Position numbers and translations under genes: made by a program. A stretch of DNA of 54,888 nucleotides from positions 1-54,888 of the forward strand of contig NZ_QXJP01000026.1 of NCBI RefSeq assembly GCF_004115085.1, given 5' to 3'. The notes under the pieces are model-generated. The model was not told the DNA's origin. It made no database searches and was given only the letters and a program-made list of their open reading frames with translations. Shown piece after piece: positions 1 to 9,606 of this stretch. Origin of the DNA: Longirhabdus pacifica (GTDB lineage Bacteria > Bacillota > Bacilli > Paenibacillales > DSM-105158). Position 1 is the first letter of the stretch. Every line of letters begins with the position of its first letter.

Positions 1-2
1 AG

Positions 3-473
3 TTTCGAGCAATACATGAGGGATATTGGAAAGAATACACAAACCGACTTATTGAAAGAGTGGATGATACGCTGTATCGTGACTTTAAGATTAATTTCAT
101 CATCGAGGACTTTGTAGAGTGGCAAAGTGACGATCAGTCTTCAAGGGAAATTCTACAGGAACTTCGACGAGAGTGGAGTGATGGTACTTATGATCTTGTG
201 ATTGGATTTACGAATGATCCAAACTTTGAAATTCCTTCTGGGAGAGCTATTCCATGGTCGGTTGAAAGCATAGTGAAGCATAGACAAAGCACTTACCAAT
301 TATGGCGTCTCATTCTTCATGAAGTGGGTCACAATTATGGGTTACGTCATTGTGATGTTAATGTTCAAGGATATTGTATTTTAAATGGCTATTCCGATAA
401 AGTAGATACTTTCTGTGATTATCATAAAGATATATTGAAGGAAAATATTCATCTTCACGGCACTCCGCAATAG
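3..473 (+). CDS. archaemetzincin-like zinc metalloprotease, 5'-truncated by window edge
   Basis: The reading frame is open from base 3, so the gene begins upstream of the window; the GTG at 60 is only an internal candidate start. The visible part carries HEVGHNYGLRHC, an HExxHxxGxxH zinc site followed directly by Cys. In archaemetzincins this is followed by a CxM turn and a CxxC pair that bind a second zinc. Here the later part reads CIL and CDYH, so the usual Met is replaced by Leu and the last Cys by His. The family members are soluble aminopeptidase-like metalloproteases of poorly known role. It is followed by the leuS promoter, with no evident operon link. The fold assignment is moderately sure; activity is not shown. 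Confidence 0.7.
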   Translation, partial: FRAIHEGYWKEYTNRLIERVDDTLYRDFKINFIIEDFVEWQSDDQSSREILQELRREWSDGTYDLVIGFTNDPNFEIPSGRAIPWSVESIVKHRQSTYQLWRLILHEVGHNYGLRHCDVNVQGYCILNGYSDKVDTFCDYHKDILKENIHLHGTPQ

Positions 474-498
474 TGGAACGGATCTTTATCTACAATAG

Positions 499-527
499 TT
501 GACAATATGGATGCATTTTTATATACT
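499..527 (+). promoter_or_regulatory. sigma-A promoter of leuS
   Basis: TTGACA (499-504), a 17-base spacer, then TATACT (522-527). It lies just upstream of the T-box leader, so transcription would start near 534 and include the whole leader. Confidence 0.8.
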
Positions 528-546
528 TCAATTAATTATGTATACA

Positions 547-858
547 GTGCAGCGCTGATAAGGAGTAGTAGCTGAGGATGCTTTGCAGAGAGTCGGTGGT
601 AGGTGTGAGCCGATAAGCAAGAATACAGTGAACTCGCCTTGGAGCTTTTACGATGTAAATCAAATTTGTTTTTACTATTTGAAAAATCGTAACGTATAAC
701 CAACGATACTGGTTCTAAAGTGGATGGTTCATTTTCTCTGTTTTTCAATATAACAGATGTAGATGTTATTGGAGAAATGATCTATTCAGTAGGGTGGTAC
801 CACGGGATCATAATCTAAGCTCTCGTCCCTAGCCATTGGCTGCGGATGAGGGCTTTTG
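547..858 (+). promoter_or_regulatory. T-box leader (tRNA-Leu sensing) of leuS
   Basis: The T-box signature AGGGTGGTACCACGG is at 791-805. Upstream, stem I contains AGTAGTAGCTGAGG-type elements, and the specifier-loop sequence GAACTCGCC places a CTC leucine codon at 633-635. Downstream, CTCGTCC (822-828) pairs with GGATGAG (844-850) around an AGCC/GGCT inner stem, followed by a T-rich run, giving the terminator. Uncharged tRNA-Leu should stabilise the antiterminator and switch on leuS. The 474-987 stretch holds no other gene. Confidence 0.9.
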
Positions 859-987
859 TTGTGTCATGGGAAGTGATAATGATGCAACATGAAAATAAAG
901 CAGTTTCTTTACAAATACATCATAGGATCATTTCCACATGTAACAAAGAGCAGTACATTATAAAAACATATTAGGAGGGGTAAAGTT

Positions 988-3408
988 ATGTCACAAGCTT
1001 ATAACCCAAGCAAGATTGAAAAAAAGTGGCAGCAATATTGGGAAGATCATGCCACATTCAAAGTGAAAGACGATGCAGCATCACCTAAATTTTATGCGCT
1101 AAGTATGTTTCCATACCCATCTGGATCTGGTCTGCATGTTGGTCATGCAGAAGGATACGCAGCAACGGATATTGTCTCTCGTTATAAGCGAATGAAAGGG
1201 TATGATGTGCTTCATCCAATGGGATGGGATGCATTCGGTCTTCCAGCAGAGCAGCATGCGCTGAATACAGGAGAACATCCAAAACATATTTCGAAACGCA
1301 ACATCGATAATTACCGTCGTCAACTTAAATCACTCGGTCTTTCTTATGATTGGGACAAAGAGATTAACACGACGGATCCAAATTACTATAAATGGACACA
1401 ATGGATTTTCTTGCAACTTTACAAAAGAGGGCTAGCGTATGTGGACGAAGTCCCTGTGAACTGGTGTCCAGAACTTGGTACAGTTCTTGCGAATGAAGAA
1501 GTGATTGACGGAAAAAGTGAACGTGGAGGATTTCCAGTTATCCGTAAACCGATGCGTCAATGGATGCTTAAAATTACGGCTTATGCAGAACGATTGTTAG
1601 AAGATTTGGACGATCTAGACTGGCCAGAAAGTTTAAAAGAAATGCAGCGTAATTGGATTGGTAAATCCGTTGGAGCGGAAGTGACGTTTTCTATAGAAGG
1701 TCACGGATCTTTTGATGTGTTTACGACAAGACCAGATACACTTTTCGGCGTCACTTACTGTGTACTAGCGCCTGAACATCCTTTAGTAGCGGAAATTACA
1801 ACGGCGGAACAAGCCGATGCAGTAAAAGCATATCAAGAAAATGCTGCATTGAAGTCGGATCTAGAGCGCACGGATTTAGCAAAAGATAAAACAGGTGTAT
1901 TCACTGGAGCATATGCTATCCATCCTGTAAGCGGCGCAAAAATACCGATTTGGATATCTGATTATGTGTTGATTAGTTATGGTACAGGGGCAATTATGGC
2001 GGTTCCAGGTCATGATCAACGTGATTTTGAGTTTGCGACAAAGTTTGAGATTCCTATCGTAGAAGTCATCAAAGGCGGAGACATTAGTCAAGAAGCGTAT
2101 ACAGGCAGCGGTGAACATGTGAACTCTGACTTTATGAATGGAATGGACAATGAGCAAGCGATCGACAGTATGAATCAATGGTTAGAAAGTAACGGTAAAG
2201 GCAAGAAGAAAGTCACTTATCGTCTTCGTGATTGGTTGTTCAGTCGTCAACGTTATTGGGGAGAGCCAATTCCGATCATTCATTTAGAAGACGGCACGAT
2301 GAAACCTATTCCAGAAGATCAATTGCCGCTTTTGTTACCAGAAATGAAAGAAATTAAACCTTCTGGTACGGGAGAATCTCCGCTTGCCAATGAAACAGAT
2401 TGGGTGAACACGGTAGATCCTGAAACAGGACAAAAGGCGCGTAGAGAAACGAATACAATGCCACAGTGGGCAGGAAGCAGCTGGTATTACTTACGTTATA
2501 TTGATCCGCATAACAATGAAGAGATTTGCGATAAAGAAAAGCAAGAGCGCTGGCTTCCTATTGATCTCTACATTGGTGGTGTAGAGCACGCTGTACTTCA
2601 CTTGTTATATGCACGCTTCTGGCATAAAGTGTTGTACGATATCGGTGTAGTGTCCACCAAAGAGCCGTTCCAAAAGTTATTTAACCAAGGGATGATTCTA
2701 GGTGACAACAATGAAAAAATGAGTAAATCTAGAGGCAACGTCGTCAATCCAGATGATATTGTAGCGCAATATGGAGCAGACACGCTTCGCGTGTATGAGA
2801 TGTTTATGGGGCCACTTGATGCCGCTAAGCCTTGGAGTACAACGGGTGTGGATGGAACGTATCGTTTCTTGAATCGGGTATGGCGTTTGTTCATGAATGA
2901 AGATGGAAACGTACAGGACAAAATTCAACCTATAGAAGGTAGCGATGAGTTCAAACGTGTGTGGCATAAAACGATTAAAAAAGTAAGTGCAGATATGGAA
3001 TTGCTACAGTTTAACACGGCAATTAGTCAGATGATGGTATTTGTCAATGAGGCCAATAAAGCAGAACAATTACCGAAAAAAGCGATGGAAGATTTCGTTC
3101 AGCTTCTTTCTCCATTTGCGCCTCATTTAGCAGAAGAGTTATGGGAGAAATTAGGGCATACAGATACGATTACGTACGCTGCGTGGCCGCAATTTGAAGA
3201 ACAATGGACAGTAGATAATGAAATTGAGATTGTGGTGCAGATCAAAGGTAAGATCATTGATCGCATTCATATTCCGAGTGATATGGAACAAGAAGAAATG
3301 CAGGAAATGGCTTTGTCTTTAGATAAAGTGAAAGCAGCCATTGAAGGAAAAACGATTCGCAAGATCATTGCAGTAAAAGGCAAATTAGTCAACATTGTAG
3401 CTACGTAA
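988..3408 (+). CDS. leuS: leucyl-tRNA synthetase
   Basis: Charges tRNA-Leu with leucine in the cytoplasm. The 806-residue length fits bacterial class Ia LeuRS. The HIGH-like motif is HVGH within [15 protein letters not shown] near residue 47, and the KMSKS loop is [10 protein letters not shown] near residue 578. The editing (CP1) region with the [12 protein letters not shown] motif is near residue 250. The start ATG follows an AGGAGGGG ribosome-binding site. The gene stands alone behind a Leu T-box, so it is expected to be induced by leucine starvation. A hairpin downstream separates it from convergent comER. Confidence 0.98.
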   Translation: MSQAYNPSKIEKKWQQYWEDHATFKVKDDAASPKFYALSMFPYPSGSGLHVGHAEGYAATDIVSRYKRMKGYDVLHPMGWDAFGLPAEQHALNTGEHPKHISKRNIDNYRRQLKSLGLSYDWDKEINTTDPNYYKWTQWIFLQLYKRGLAYVDEVPVNWCPELGTVLANEEVIDGKSERGGFPVIRKPMRQWMLKITAYAERLLEDLDDLDWPESLKEMQRNWIGKSVGAEVTFSIEGHGSFDVFTTRPDTLFGVTYCVLAPEHPLVAEITTAEQADAVKAYQENAALKSDLERTDLAKDKTGVFTGAYAIHPVSGAKIPIWISDYVLISYGTGAIMAVPGHDQRDFEFATKFEIPIVEVIKGGDISQEAYTGSGEHVNSDFMNGMDNEQAIDSMNQWLESNGKGKKKVTYRLRDWLFSRQRYWGEPIPIIHLEDGTMKPIPEDQLPLLLPEMKEIKPSGTGESPLANETDWVNTVDPETGQKARRETNTMPQWAGSSWYYLRYIDPHNNEEICDKEKQERWLPIDLYIGGVEHAVLHLLYARFWHKVLYDIGVVSTKEPFQKLFNQGMILGDNNEKMSKSRGNVVNPDDIVAQYGADTLRVYEMFMGPLDAAKPWSTTGVDGTYRFLNRVWRLFMNEDGNVQDKIQPIEGSDEFKRVWHKTIKKVSADMELLQFNTAISQMMVFVNEANKAEQLPKKAMEDFVQLLSPFAPHLAEELWEKLGHTDTITYAAWPQFEEQWTVDNEIEIVVQIKGKIIDRIHIPSDMEQEEMQEMALSLDKVKAAIEGKTIRKIIAVKGKLVNIVAT

Positions 3409-3417
3409 ATGAAAATA

Positions 3418-3454
3418 GATGCCTTTTCCTTGTAAGTAAATAGGGAAAGGCATC
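3418..3454. terminator. bidirectional terminator between leuS and comER
   Basis: GATGCCTTTTCC pairs with GGGAAAGGCATC across a 14-base loop. Read on the minus strand the hairpin is followed by TATTTTC, so it best serves comER; on the plus strand the T-run is weak. Confidence 0.65.
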
Positions 3455-3491
3455 TTCCATATGAGCTAAGATGTCAACATAAACTGCCGAT

Positions 3492-4310
3492 TTAAGGCCA
3501 TTGTTTATCTAATTTAGATAAGTCATCTCTGTACTTGGCATGTGTGACTTTAATTAAGTCATGAAATACACCATCAAGCCTACTCTCTAACAATTTTAAT
3601 CCTTCAGCAGTAATGCCACCAGGAACCGACACCTTTGCTTGTAAAGATTGTGGCGTGAAACTCGCTTCCGTCAATAACTTTCCAGTGCCTAACGTCATTT
3701 CACTTGCCAATGTTGTAGCTATTTCTTCAGGGATTTCTGTTTCTTCCACTGCCGCTTCAATAAATTTCTGAATGAAAAAAGAAAGGAAGGCAGGGCCGCA
3801 GCTAGAGATGTCTGAAATAATGCGTGTAAATTGCTCATCAATTCTTATTGGTGTACTAATATGGCTAAGTAATTTTTCTAGCATATCTTTTTCATTGTCA
3901 TTTAATCGTTCGCTAAACATACATAGGGAAGCACCACTGCATATGGAATTCGTAACGCTAGGAATGACTTTCGCAATTTTACATGGAATTTGCTGTTCTA
4001 AATGACGAATCAACACAGGGCTTGTTATACTAACTACAAGCTGTGAATCTACGAGAAAAGGTTTGATTTCCGTTAATACTTCATGATACTCATGAGGTTT
4101 GACACATATAAACAAAATATCACTATGGACTGCGGCTTCGGCATTGTTGTCTGCAAGTTTGACACCATAATGAGTAGCTTGAATGTTTTCTAATTTTGAT
4201 TTTGTGCGATTACTCGCAATGATTTGATTCGGCAGTATGGCACCTGAACGAATAAAAGCATCGATCAGTGTACTTCCCATACTTCCTGTTCCGATAAATC
4301 CAACAATCAT
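3492..4310 (-). CDS. comER: ComER, pyrroline-5-carboxylate reductase-like protein
   Basis: A 272-residue member of the ProC/P5C reductase fold family. The N-terminus MIVGFIGTGSMG is a Rossmann dinucleotide-binding glycine loop, and the C-terminal region with VSVPGGITAEGL matches the ProC dimerisation domain. It is divergent from comEA, as comER is in Bacillus, and this position is the main reason for the symbol. ComER has been linked to sporulation and biofilm control in some Bacillus; real P5C reductase activity is unproven. The start ATG at 4310 has GGAGG seven bases upstream. Confidence 0.85.
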   Translation of the reverse strand: MIVGFIGTGSMGSTLIDAFIRSGAILPNQIIASNRTKSKLENIQATHYGVKLADNNAEAAVHSDILFICVKPHEYHEVLTEIKPFLVDSQLVVSITSPVLIRHLEQQIPCKIAKVIPSVTNSICSGASLCMFSERLNDNEKDMLEKLLSHISTPIRIDEQFTRIISDISSCGPAFLSFFIQKFIEAAVEETEIPEEIATTLASEMTLGTGKLLTEASFTPQSLQAKVSVPGGITAEGLKLLESRLDGVFHDLIKVTHAKYRDDLSKLDKQWP

Positions 4311-4441
4311 GTAAGTTCCTCCTTCAATCCAGTGTAGGCAACCTGATCCAATGCGGTGCTATCATATCGATATGCTTGAGAATACCATTTCATGCTTGAA
4401 GAGAGATCATTACATGCAAAAGATTGAAGGGGAAGAGAGAA

Positions 4442-5002
4442 ATGAATAGAAACAGATCTAAAATATTTTTTATATTTATTTTTTCGATGATGCTTGTTTT
4501 TATGATGGCAATGTATAGTATAGTGCTGTTCATGGAGGATAGCGGAAGTAGTGAAGACTGGGAACCGGTAAATGAACAAATGGAACAAACATTAGAACAA
4601 TATGAACAGCAAGAAGAAAATGCTGATTCCGGTACTCAGGAGCAAGAGGACGACAAGTCTAACGCTTCCACATCACAAGAGCAAGAATCAACCTCAGGAG
4701 ATGCTGCATCTACTGCAAGTAACAGTAATGAAGGTTCAAATGGAACCAGTAGTGGGAGCAGTGATAGCGATGAATCGGATACCTCTGACGGTTCTACTGA
4801 TGAGGAAGAAGGACTCATTTCAATTAATACAGCAAGTGAAACGCAGTTGCAAACTCTACCTGGTATAGGACCTTCCAAAGCAACAGCCATTATACAATAT
4901 AGAGAAGAGCATGGCTCATTTCAGAGTAAAGAAGACCTAAAAAAAGTGAAGGGCATTGGGGATAAAACATTCGATAAGTTGAAGGCACTCATTCAATTAT
5001 AG
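4442..5002 (+). CDS. comEA: ComEA, DNA receptor for competence
   Basis: Membrane-anchored double-stranded DNA receptor for transformation. An N-terminal membrane helix (about residues 8-31) is followed by a long Gln/Glu/Ser-rich low-complexity linker (about 45-125). A C-terminal helix-hairpin-helix domain follows with LPGIGPSKA and VKGIGDKT hairpins, which bind DNA non-specifically. I take ATG 4442 as start because GGGGA lies eight bases upstream; an in-frame TTG at 4424 has no such site. It is the first gene of a comE cluster that is split here by metY. Confidence 0.92.
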   Translation: MNRNRSKIFFIFIFSMMLVFMMAMYSIVLFMEDSGSSEDWEPVNEQMEQTLEQYEQQEENADSGTQEQEDDKSNASTSQEQESTSGDAASTASNSNEGSNGTSSGSSDSDESDTSDGSTDEEEGLISINTASETQLQTLPGIGPSKATAIIQYREEHGSFQSKEDLKKVKGIGDKTFDKLKALIQL

Positions 5003-5058
5003 TGTAGGAATGTGTTTCCTAGTTGGCTTTGAAGTGTTGCGTTTTTCATGAGGAGTTT

Positions 5059-5196
5059 ATGATGAAAGTCATAATAATATTTTCAAACTCTTTTCAATAT
5101 TCTTTAAATATGAGAAAATATGAGTTGACACGAAATGTGACAATTGGGAGGAGAACAAAATGTCTAAAAAAAATGATTTTGCTTTTGAAACATTAG
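5059..5196 (+). CDS. possible 45-residue leader ORF overlapping metY start
   Basis: A short frame beginning ATGATG behind AGGAG (5051-5055) runs into metY in another frame and ends at TAG 5194-5196. Its stop lies 37 bases inside metY, so translation could couple to or repress metY initiation. The peptide is rich in Ile, Leu and Lys and resembles nothing I know. It may be chance. Confidence 0.2.
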   Translation: MMKVIIIFSNSFQYSLNMRKYELTRNVTIGRRTKCLKKMILLLKH

Positions 5197-6458
5197 CTGT
5201 TCATGGTGGGCAAGAGTTTGATCCAACAACGATGGCGAGAGCGGTACCTATTTATCAAACGACTTCTTATGGATTTAAAGATAGTGAACATGCAGCAGAT
5301 TTGTTTGCTTTAAGGGAATCAGGAAATATTTATTCTCGTTTGATGAATCCGACTTCTGATGTGTTTGAAAAACGCGTTGCAGCGCTCGAAGGTGGTAAAG
5401 CTGCTTTAGCTACTTCTTCTGGTCAAGCGGCCATTACATGTGCCATTTTAAATATTGCTGGTGCAGGAGATGAAATTGTTTCCTCATCTACGCTGTACGG
5501 AGGTACATATAACTTATTTTCTACAACACTTTCAAGATTAGGAATTAAAGTTCGCTTTGTCGATGCGAGTAAGCCAGAGCAGTTCAGAGAAGCGATAACA
5601 GATAAAACAAAAGCTATTTATGCAGAGGCGATTGGTAATCCGAAATGTGATGTGCTAGATATCGAAACAGTAGCGGGCATTGCTCATGAACATCACATTC
5701 CTCTCATCGTGGACAACACATTCCCAAGTCCATATTTATTAAGACCGATTGAACATGGGGCGGATATCGTTGTACATTCTGCTACTAAATTTATAGGTGG
5801 ACACGGTACGACCATTGGTGGCATTATTGTAGATAGTGGTAATTTTGATTGGGCGGGCAGCGGCAAGTTTTCCGTACTTACAGAGCCAGATGTAGGATAT
5901 AACAATCTTGTGTATACGGAGGCTTTTGGTCCGTTAGCTTATATCGTAAAAGCGAGAACACAGGTGATGCGTGATACAGGTGGTTGTCTTTCCCCTTTCA
6001 ATGCTTTCTTATTGCTGCAAGGGTTAGAAACGTTACATTTACGTATGGAACGAAATAGTGAAAATGCACTTCACGTTGCTAAATATTTAGAAGAGAGTGA
6101 GCATGTGGACTGGGTAAGTTATCCTGGATTAGCTTCACATAGCTCGTACAAACTTGCACAGAAGTATTTGCCAAATGGGCAAGGTGCGATTTTAAGTTTT
6201 GGCATTAAAGGCGGCGTGGAAGCAGGGAAAAAAGTCATTGAATCTGCTAAACTGTTTTCACACTTAGCGAACATTGGTGACTCTAAGTCACTTATTATTC
6301 ATCCTGCAAGTACAACACATTCTCAGTTGCACGGAAAAGAACTAGAGGCAGCTGGTGTTACAGAAGGAATGATTCGATTATCCATTGGTACAGAAAATAT
6401 ACAGGATATTATAGCAGATTTAGATCAAGCTATCGCAGCTAGTCAATCGTCATCATAG
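5160..6458 (+). CDS. metY: O-acetylhomoserine sulfhydrylase / aminocarboxypropyltransferase
   Basis: PLP enzyme of the Cys/Met metabolism family that makes homocysteine from O-acetylhomoserine and sulfide. The 432-residue length fits MetY rather than the shorter MetB/MetC enzymes. The PLP lysine is in [12 protein letters not shown] near residue 209, and TSSGQAAIT near residue 82 is the phosphate-binding region. The ending [17 protein letters not shown] is typical. The ribosome-binding site GGGAGG precedes the ATG. It sits between comEA and comEB, 18 bases before comEB, which is unusual. I see no SAM or Met T-box leader. Confidence 0.94.
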   Translation: MSKKNDFAFETLAVHGGQEFDPTTMARAVPIYQTTSYGFKDSEHAADLFALRESGNIYSRLMNPTSDVFEKRVAALEGGKAALATSSGQAAITCAILNIAGAGDEIVSSSTLYGGTYNLFSTTLSRLGIKVRFVDASKPEQFREAITDKTKAIYAEAIGNPKCDVLDIETVAGIAHEHHIPLIVDNTFPSPYLLRPIEHGADIVVHSATKFIGGHGTTIGGIIVDSGNFDWAGSGKFSVLTEPDVGYNNLVYTEAFGPLAYIVKARTQVMRDTGGCLSPFNAFLLLQGLETLHLRMERNSENALHVAKYLEESEHVDWVSYPGLASHSSYKLAQKYLPNGQGAILSFGIKGGVEAGKKVIESAKLFSHLANIGDSKSLIIHPASTTHSQLHGKELEAAGVTEGMIRLSIGTENIQDIIADLDQAIAASQSSS

Positions 6459-6476
6459 AAAGGATAGTAGCACAAA

Positions 6477-6998
6477 ATGAAAAATACAGGTCGAAGAAAA
6501 GATTGGGACACTTATTTTATGGATATTGCCTATATGGCATCGACGCGTTCAAGATGTCATCGCCGTAAAGTAGGAGCTGTTCTAGTACAAGGGAAAAAGC
6601 TGCTCGGCAGTGCATATAATGGGGCTCCGATGGGAATGCCTGATTGTTCAGAAGCTGGGTGTATGATAGTAGAACAATATGAAATGGAAACCTTCGAAGA
6701 TCGGCAAGAAATGGTGAAGAAACAACGATGTGTTAGAACCATTCATGCAGAGCAAAATTTGTTGCTTTTTACAGATCGCAGAGACAGAGAAGGCTCATCC
6801 GTTTATGTTACCGATCAACCTTGTTGGACCTGTGCCAATATGTTAGCGAATAGTGGTATTAAAGAAGTGGTATATCATCGTGAGTACAACAAAGACAGGG
6901 AAAAAGTAGAGCACATCATGCATGAATGTAACATTGTGATGCGGCACTTATCTAACTATGTCATACCTGTTGGCATCGAAGCCGATGTGATGCATTAA
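6477..6998 (+). CDS. comEB: ComEB, dCMP deaminase family protein
   Basis: Zinc-dependent deaminase, 173 residues. The zinc and proton-shuttle motifs are HAEQN near residue 91 and PCWTCANML near residue 113. It converts dCMP to dUMP in nucleotide metabolism; its role in competence is thought to be minor or indirect. It starts 18 bases after metY, so the two are probably co-transcribed. A strong terminator hairpin separates it from comEC. Confidence 0.94.
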   Translation: MKNTGRRKDWDTYFMDIAYMASTRSRCHRRKVGAVLVQGKKLLGSAYNGAPMGMPDCSEAGCMIVEQYEMETFEDRQEMVKKQRCVRTIHAEQNLLLFTDRRDREGSSVYVTDQPCWTCANMLANSGIKEVVYHREYNKDREKVEHIMHECNIVMRHLSNYVIPVGIEADVMH

Positions 6999-7045
6999 AT
7001 AAGGTATATTTAAATAGCATAAGTAGAAAATTTAAAGTATGGAGG

Positions 7046-7084
7046 AAGCACCTCTATCGTTTAACGACGATAGGGGTGCTTTTG
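7046..7084 (+). terminator. intrinsic terminator between comEB and comEC
   Basis: GCACCTCTATCG pairs over 12 positions (with G-T wobble) with CGATAGGGGTGC, followed by TTTT. comEC starts only 17 bases later, so it needs readthrough or its own control. Confidence 0.85.
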
Positions 7085-7100
7085 CGTTTAAAGGAGAGAT

Positions 7101-9590
7101 ATGGTGAACAATACGGTATTCGTTATTAGTATCATGTGGGTTTTAGGTATCGTTTGCTCGTGGAGTAATGAAGTTCAGCAATGGATTTTAATTGTATTGA
7201 TTGTGACAGGTTTATGGGTAGCTACTCGGTTTTATTCCCTATCATGGAAGCAGGGTATAGTATTTTTACTACTATTCATCATTTCTAGTCTTTTTCATAC
7301 ATATATTGAACAGGAGAACGATACGCAAATTCCATTGGAGTGGAACGAACAGCAAGTAGAACTCAACGGTGAATTAGCATCTGAAGTGGAAGTGGATGGT
7401 GATCGTGCACGATTCACGCTTCAACTACATCGTATTGCTAATGGAACAGAGGAGAAAGAGACGAAGGAGAACGTTACCCTGTCCATAAAGTTATTACAAC
7501 AAGAAGAACAGAGTATTGCGAAAACATGGCAGCGAGGAGACGTAGTAGAAATACAAGGAACACTATTAATACCACAGGAAGCTGGTAACTTTGATAGTTT
7601 TGATTATCGAGATTATTTAGAGGAACAGTCTATGTTTTGGCTAGTCATTGGAGCAGGAAGTGATGCTGTGGTAGTAAAAGACAAAGCATCATGGTCTTGG
7701 AATGCACTAAGGGCCAACATAGATACATGGCGGTTTTTTTTGTTACGCAAAGTGGATGAAGTGTTTTCTCCTACATACAACGGTTTAATGAAAGGGATGC
7801 TTTTAGGTTATAGGGAAGAGTTAGACCCTGTACAATTTGATCTTTTTGCTAAACAAGGGCTAACGCATCTTTTAGCTATTTCTGGTCTACATGTTGGGGT
7901 CTTTATTACCATCTGTTTATATGTGTGTAAATGGTGCAGGTTAACAAAAGAAACGAGTATGTTGATAACGATGGGTATTATTCCGTTTTTTATTTTTTTA
8001 ACTGGTTGTTCTCCTTCTGTGATTCGTGCCGGTATCATGGCTATTATCGGTTTGTTTACCGCATACAAAGGATGGCTTAAAAATGGTTTGACGGTGTATA
8101 GTTTAACCGCACTCTGCATGTTGATCGTAGAGCCGCAATTGCTCTTAAATATTAGTTTCCAACTTTCTTTTATCGTGACACTAGGTTTAATCGTTGCGGT
8201 TCCAAAATTGTATGGGCTTTTTCCTAGCAGCATACCTTCTTTTTTAAAAGGCCTGCTTGCTGTCACGATAACGGCACAGTGGTTTTCGTTTCCATTGTCC
8301 ATTTACTATTTTAATCAATTTTCATTATTATCTATTGTTGCTAATTTCTTTGTCGTACCATTTTTTAGTCTCATTCTTCTACCGCTGGCTATCGCTACGC
8401 TGCTGACTAGTTTATTTTCCGTGACATTGGCAAAATTACTGGCTTTCATCGTGGAGCATTTAATGCAAGCGATGTTTTGGTGTATCGAGATCATGAACAA
8501 CATGACTTCAATGCAGCTAATTATGGCGTCTCCTTCTGTGGTATGGATTTTACTGTATTTTGTCTTGACGTTTTGGTTGCTGTCATTGCTGCATGTGATG
8601 ACGGCTAGCGAGATGCGGGAGCTTACACGTAAACGATTAGTATTACCGTTTACTTTACTGAGTGTTTGTTTTCTCCTTCTTATTACGCAGAGTGTACTGA
8701 ACGGGAAAGTTTTAGACGGAGGAAGGGTGTCATTTTTAGATGTAGGTCAAGGGGATAGTATATTCATTCAGACTCCACAAGGTAAAACAATTCTTATTGA
8801 TGGCGGTGGTACGAGTAGATTTTATATCAAGCCATGGATGATACGAAATGATCCATATGAAGTTGGAAAAGATACCCTTGTACCTTTGCTGAAAAAAAGA
8901 GGGATAAAGTCTATTGATTATGTTATTGCTACACACCATGATTTGGATCATATCGGTGGTTTGAAAGCCGTGTTGGAACACATTCCTGTGGAGCATCTCA
9001 TATTCAATAGCACGATTAAAAATAATACGTTGACACGGTCTTTATATGAGACAGCACTGGAAAAAGGTGTAGATTTACACGTGGTGACAGAAGGGCTAAG
9101 CCTACAAATAGATAAATATACTGTATTTTCCTTTTTATTTCCTATGCAAACGAAAGACCAGCAATACGATCAGGTTGAAGCAAAAATTGTGGAAGTTGAA
9201 GAGCAGAATGCATCTTCGATCGTTTTCTTGATGCAAATGTACGATAAACAATTTTTATTTACAGGGGATATGGAAGATACGAACGAAAAGCAATGGTTAG
9301 AACAACGGGCGATGCAGTATGAAAGTGGAGTAGAGGATGGCATTGAAGTATTGAAAGTAGCACATCATGGCAGTAAATATGCAACGACAAGCGAGTGGTT
9401 GTCATATTGGAAACCAAAGCAAGCGGTTATTTCAGTTGGTGGTAACAATCGATATGGTCACCCAAATGATAACGTGCTGGATCGTTTAGAAGCAAATCAT
9501 GTGGAAGTCTATCGAACAGATATGCATGGAGAAGTGCAATTTTTTGTTTCGGAAAATGAAATGAAAATGCGATGTAAAAAAGAATGTTAA
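7101..9590 (+). CDS. comEC: ComEC/Rec2 DNA translocation channel
   Basis: Polytopic inner-membrane channel that moves single-stranded DNA into the cell during transformation; 829 residues, normal for the family. An N-terminal DUF4131-type region with OB-like beta segments (about 70-190) is followed by the multi-helix Competence domain (about 230-520, including GLTHLLAISGLHVG). A C-terminal metallo-beta-lactamase-like domain from about residue 540 has THHDLDHIGG and HHGSKYATT as metal-ligand motifs. AAGGAGAG precedes the start; GTG 7104 is an alternative. It is followed 16 bases later by glgP. Confidence 0.95.
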   Translation: MVNNTVFVISIMWVLGIVCSWSNEVQQWILIVLIVTGLWVATRFYSLSWKQGIVFLLLFIISSLFHTYIEQENDTQIPLEWNEQQVELNGELASEVEVDGDRARFTLQLHRIANGTEEKETKENVTLSIKLLQQEEQSIAKTWQRGDVVEIQGTLLIPQEAGNFDSFDYRDYLEEQSMFWLVIGAGSDAVVVKDKASWSWNALRANIDTWRFFLLRKVDEVFSPTYNGLMKGMLLGYREELDPVQFDLFAKQGLTHLLAISGLHVGVFITICLYVCKWCRLTKETSMLITMGIIPFFIFLTGCSPSVIRAGIMAIIGLFTAYKGWLKNGLTVYSLTALCMLIVEPQLLLNISFQLSFIVTLGLIVAVPKLYGLFPSSIPSFLKGLLAVTITAQWFSFPLSIYYFNQFSLLSIVANFFVVPFFSLILLPLAIATLLTSLFSVTLAKLLAFIVEHLMQAMFWCIEIMNNMTSMQLIMASPSVVWILLYFVLTFWLLSLLHVMTASEMRELTRKRLVLPFTLLSVCFLLLITQSVLNGKVLDGGRVSFLDVGQGDSIFIQTPQGKTILIDGGGTSRFYIKPWMIRNDPYEVGKDTLVPLLKKRGIKSIDYVIATHHDLDHIGGLKAVLEHIPVEHLIFNSTIKNNTLTRSLYETALEKGVDLHVVTEGLSLQIDKYTVFSFLFPMQTKDQQYDQVEAKIVEVEEQNASSIVFLMQMYDKQFLFTGDMEDTNEKQWLEQRAMQYESGVEDGIEVLKVAHHGSKYATTSEWLSYWKPKQAVISVGGNNRYGHPNDNVLDRLEANHVEVYRTDMHGEVQFFVSENEMKMRCKKEC

Positions 9591-9606
9591 GGAGAGGTGT
9601 TAGTGG

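Noticed and set aside
5003..5159. SAM riboswitch or Met T-box ahead of metY
   Set aside because: No S-box core and no GGTGGTACCACG-type T-box sequence is present in the 157-base gap.
7808..8302. Minus-strand 164-residue ORF within comEC
   Set aside because: It lies opposite conserved Competence-domain sequence and lacks any start signal or recognisable motif.
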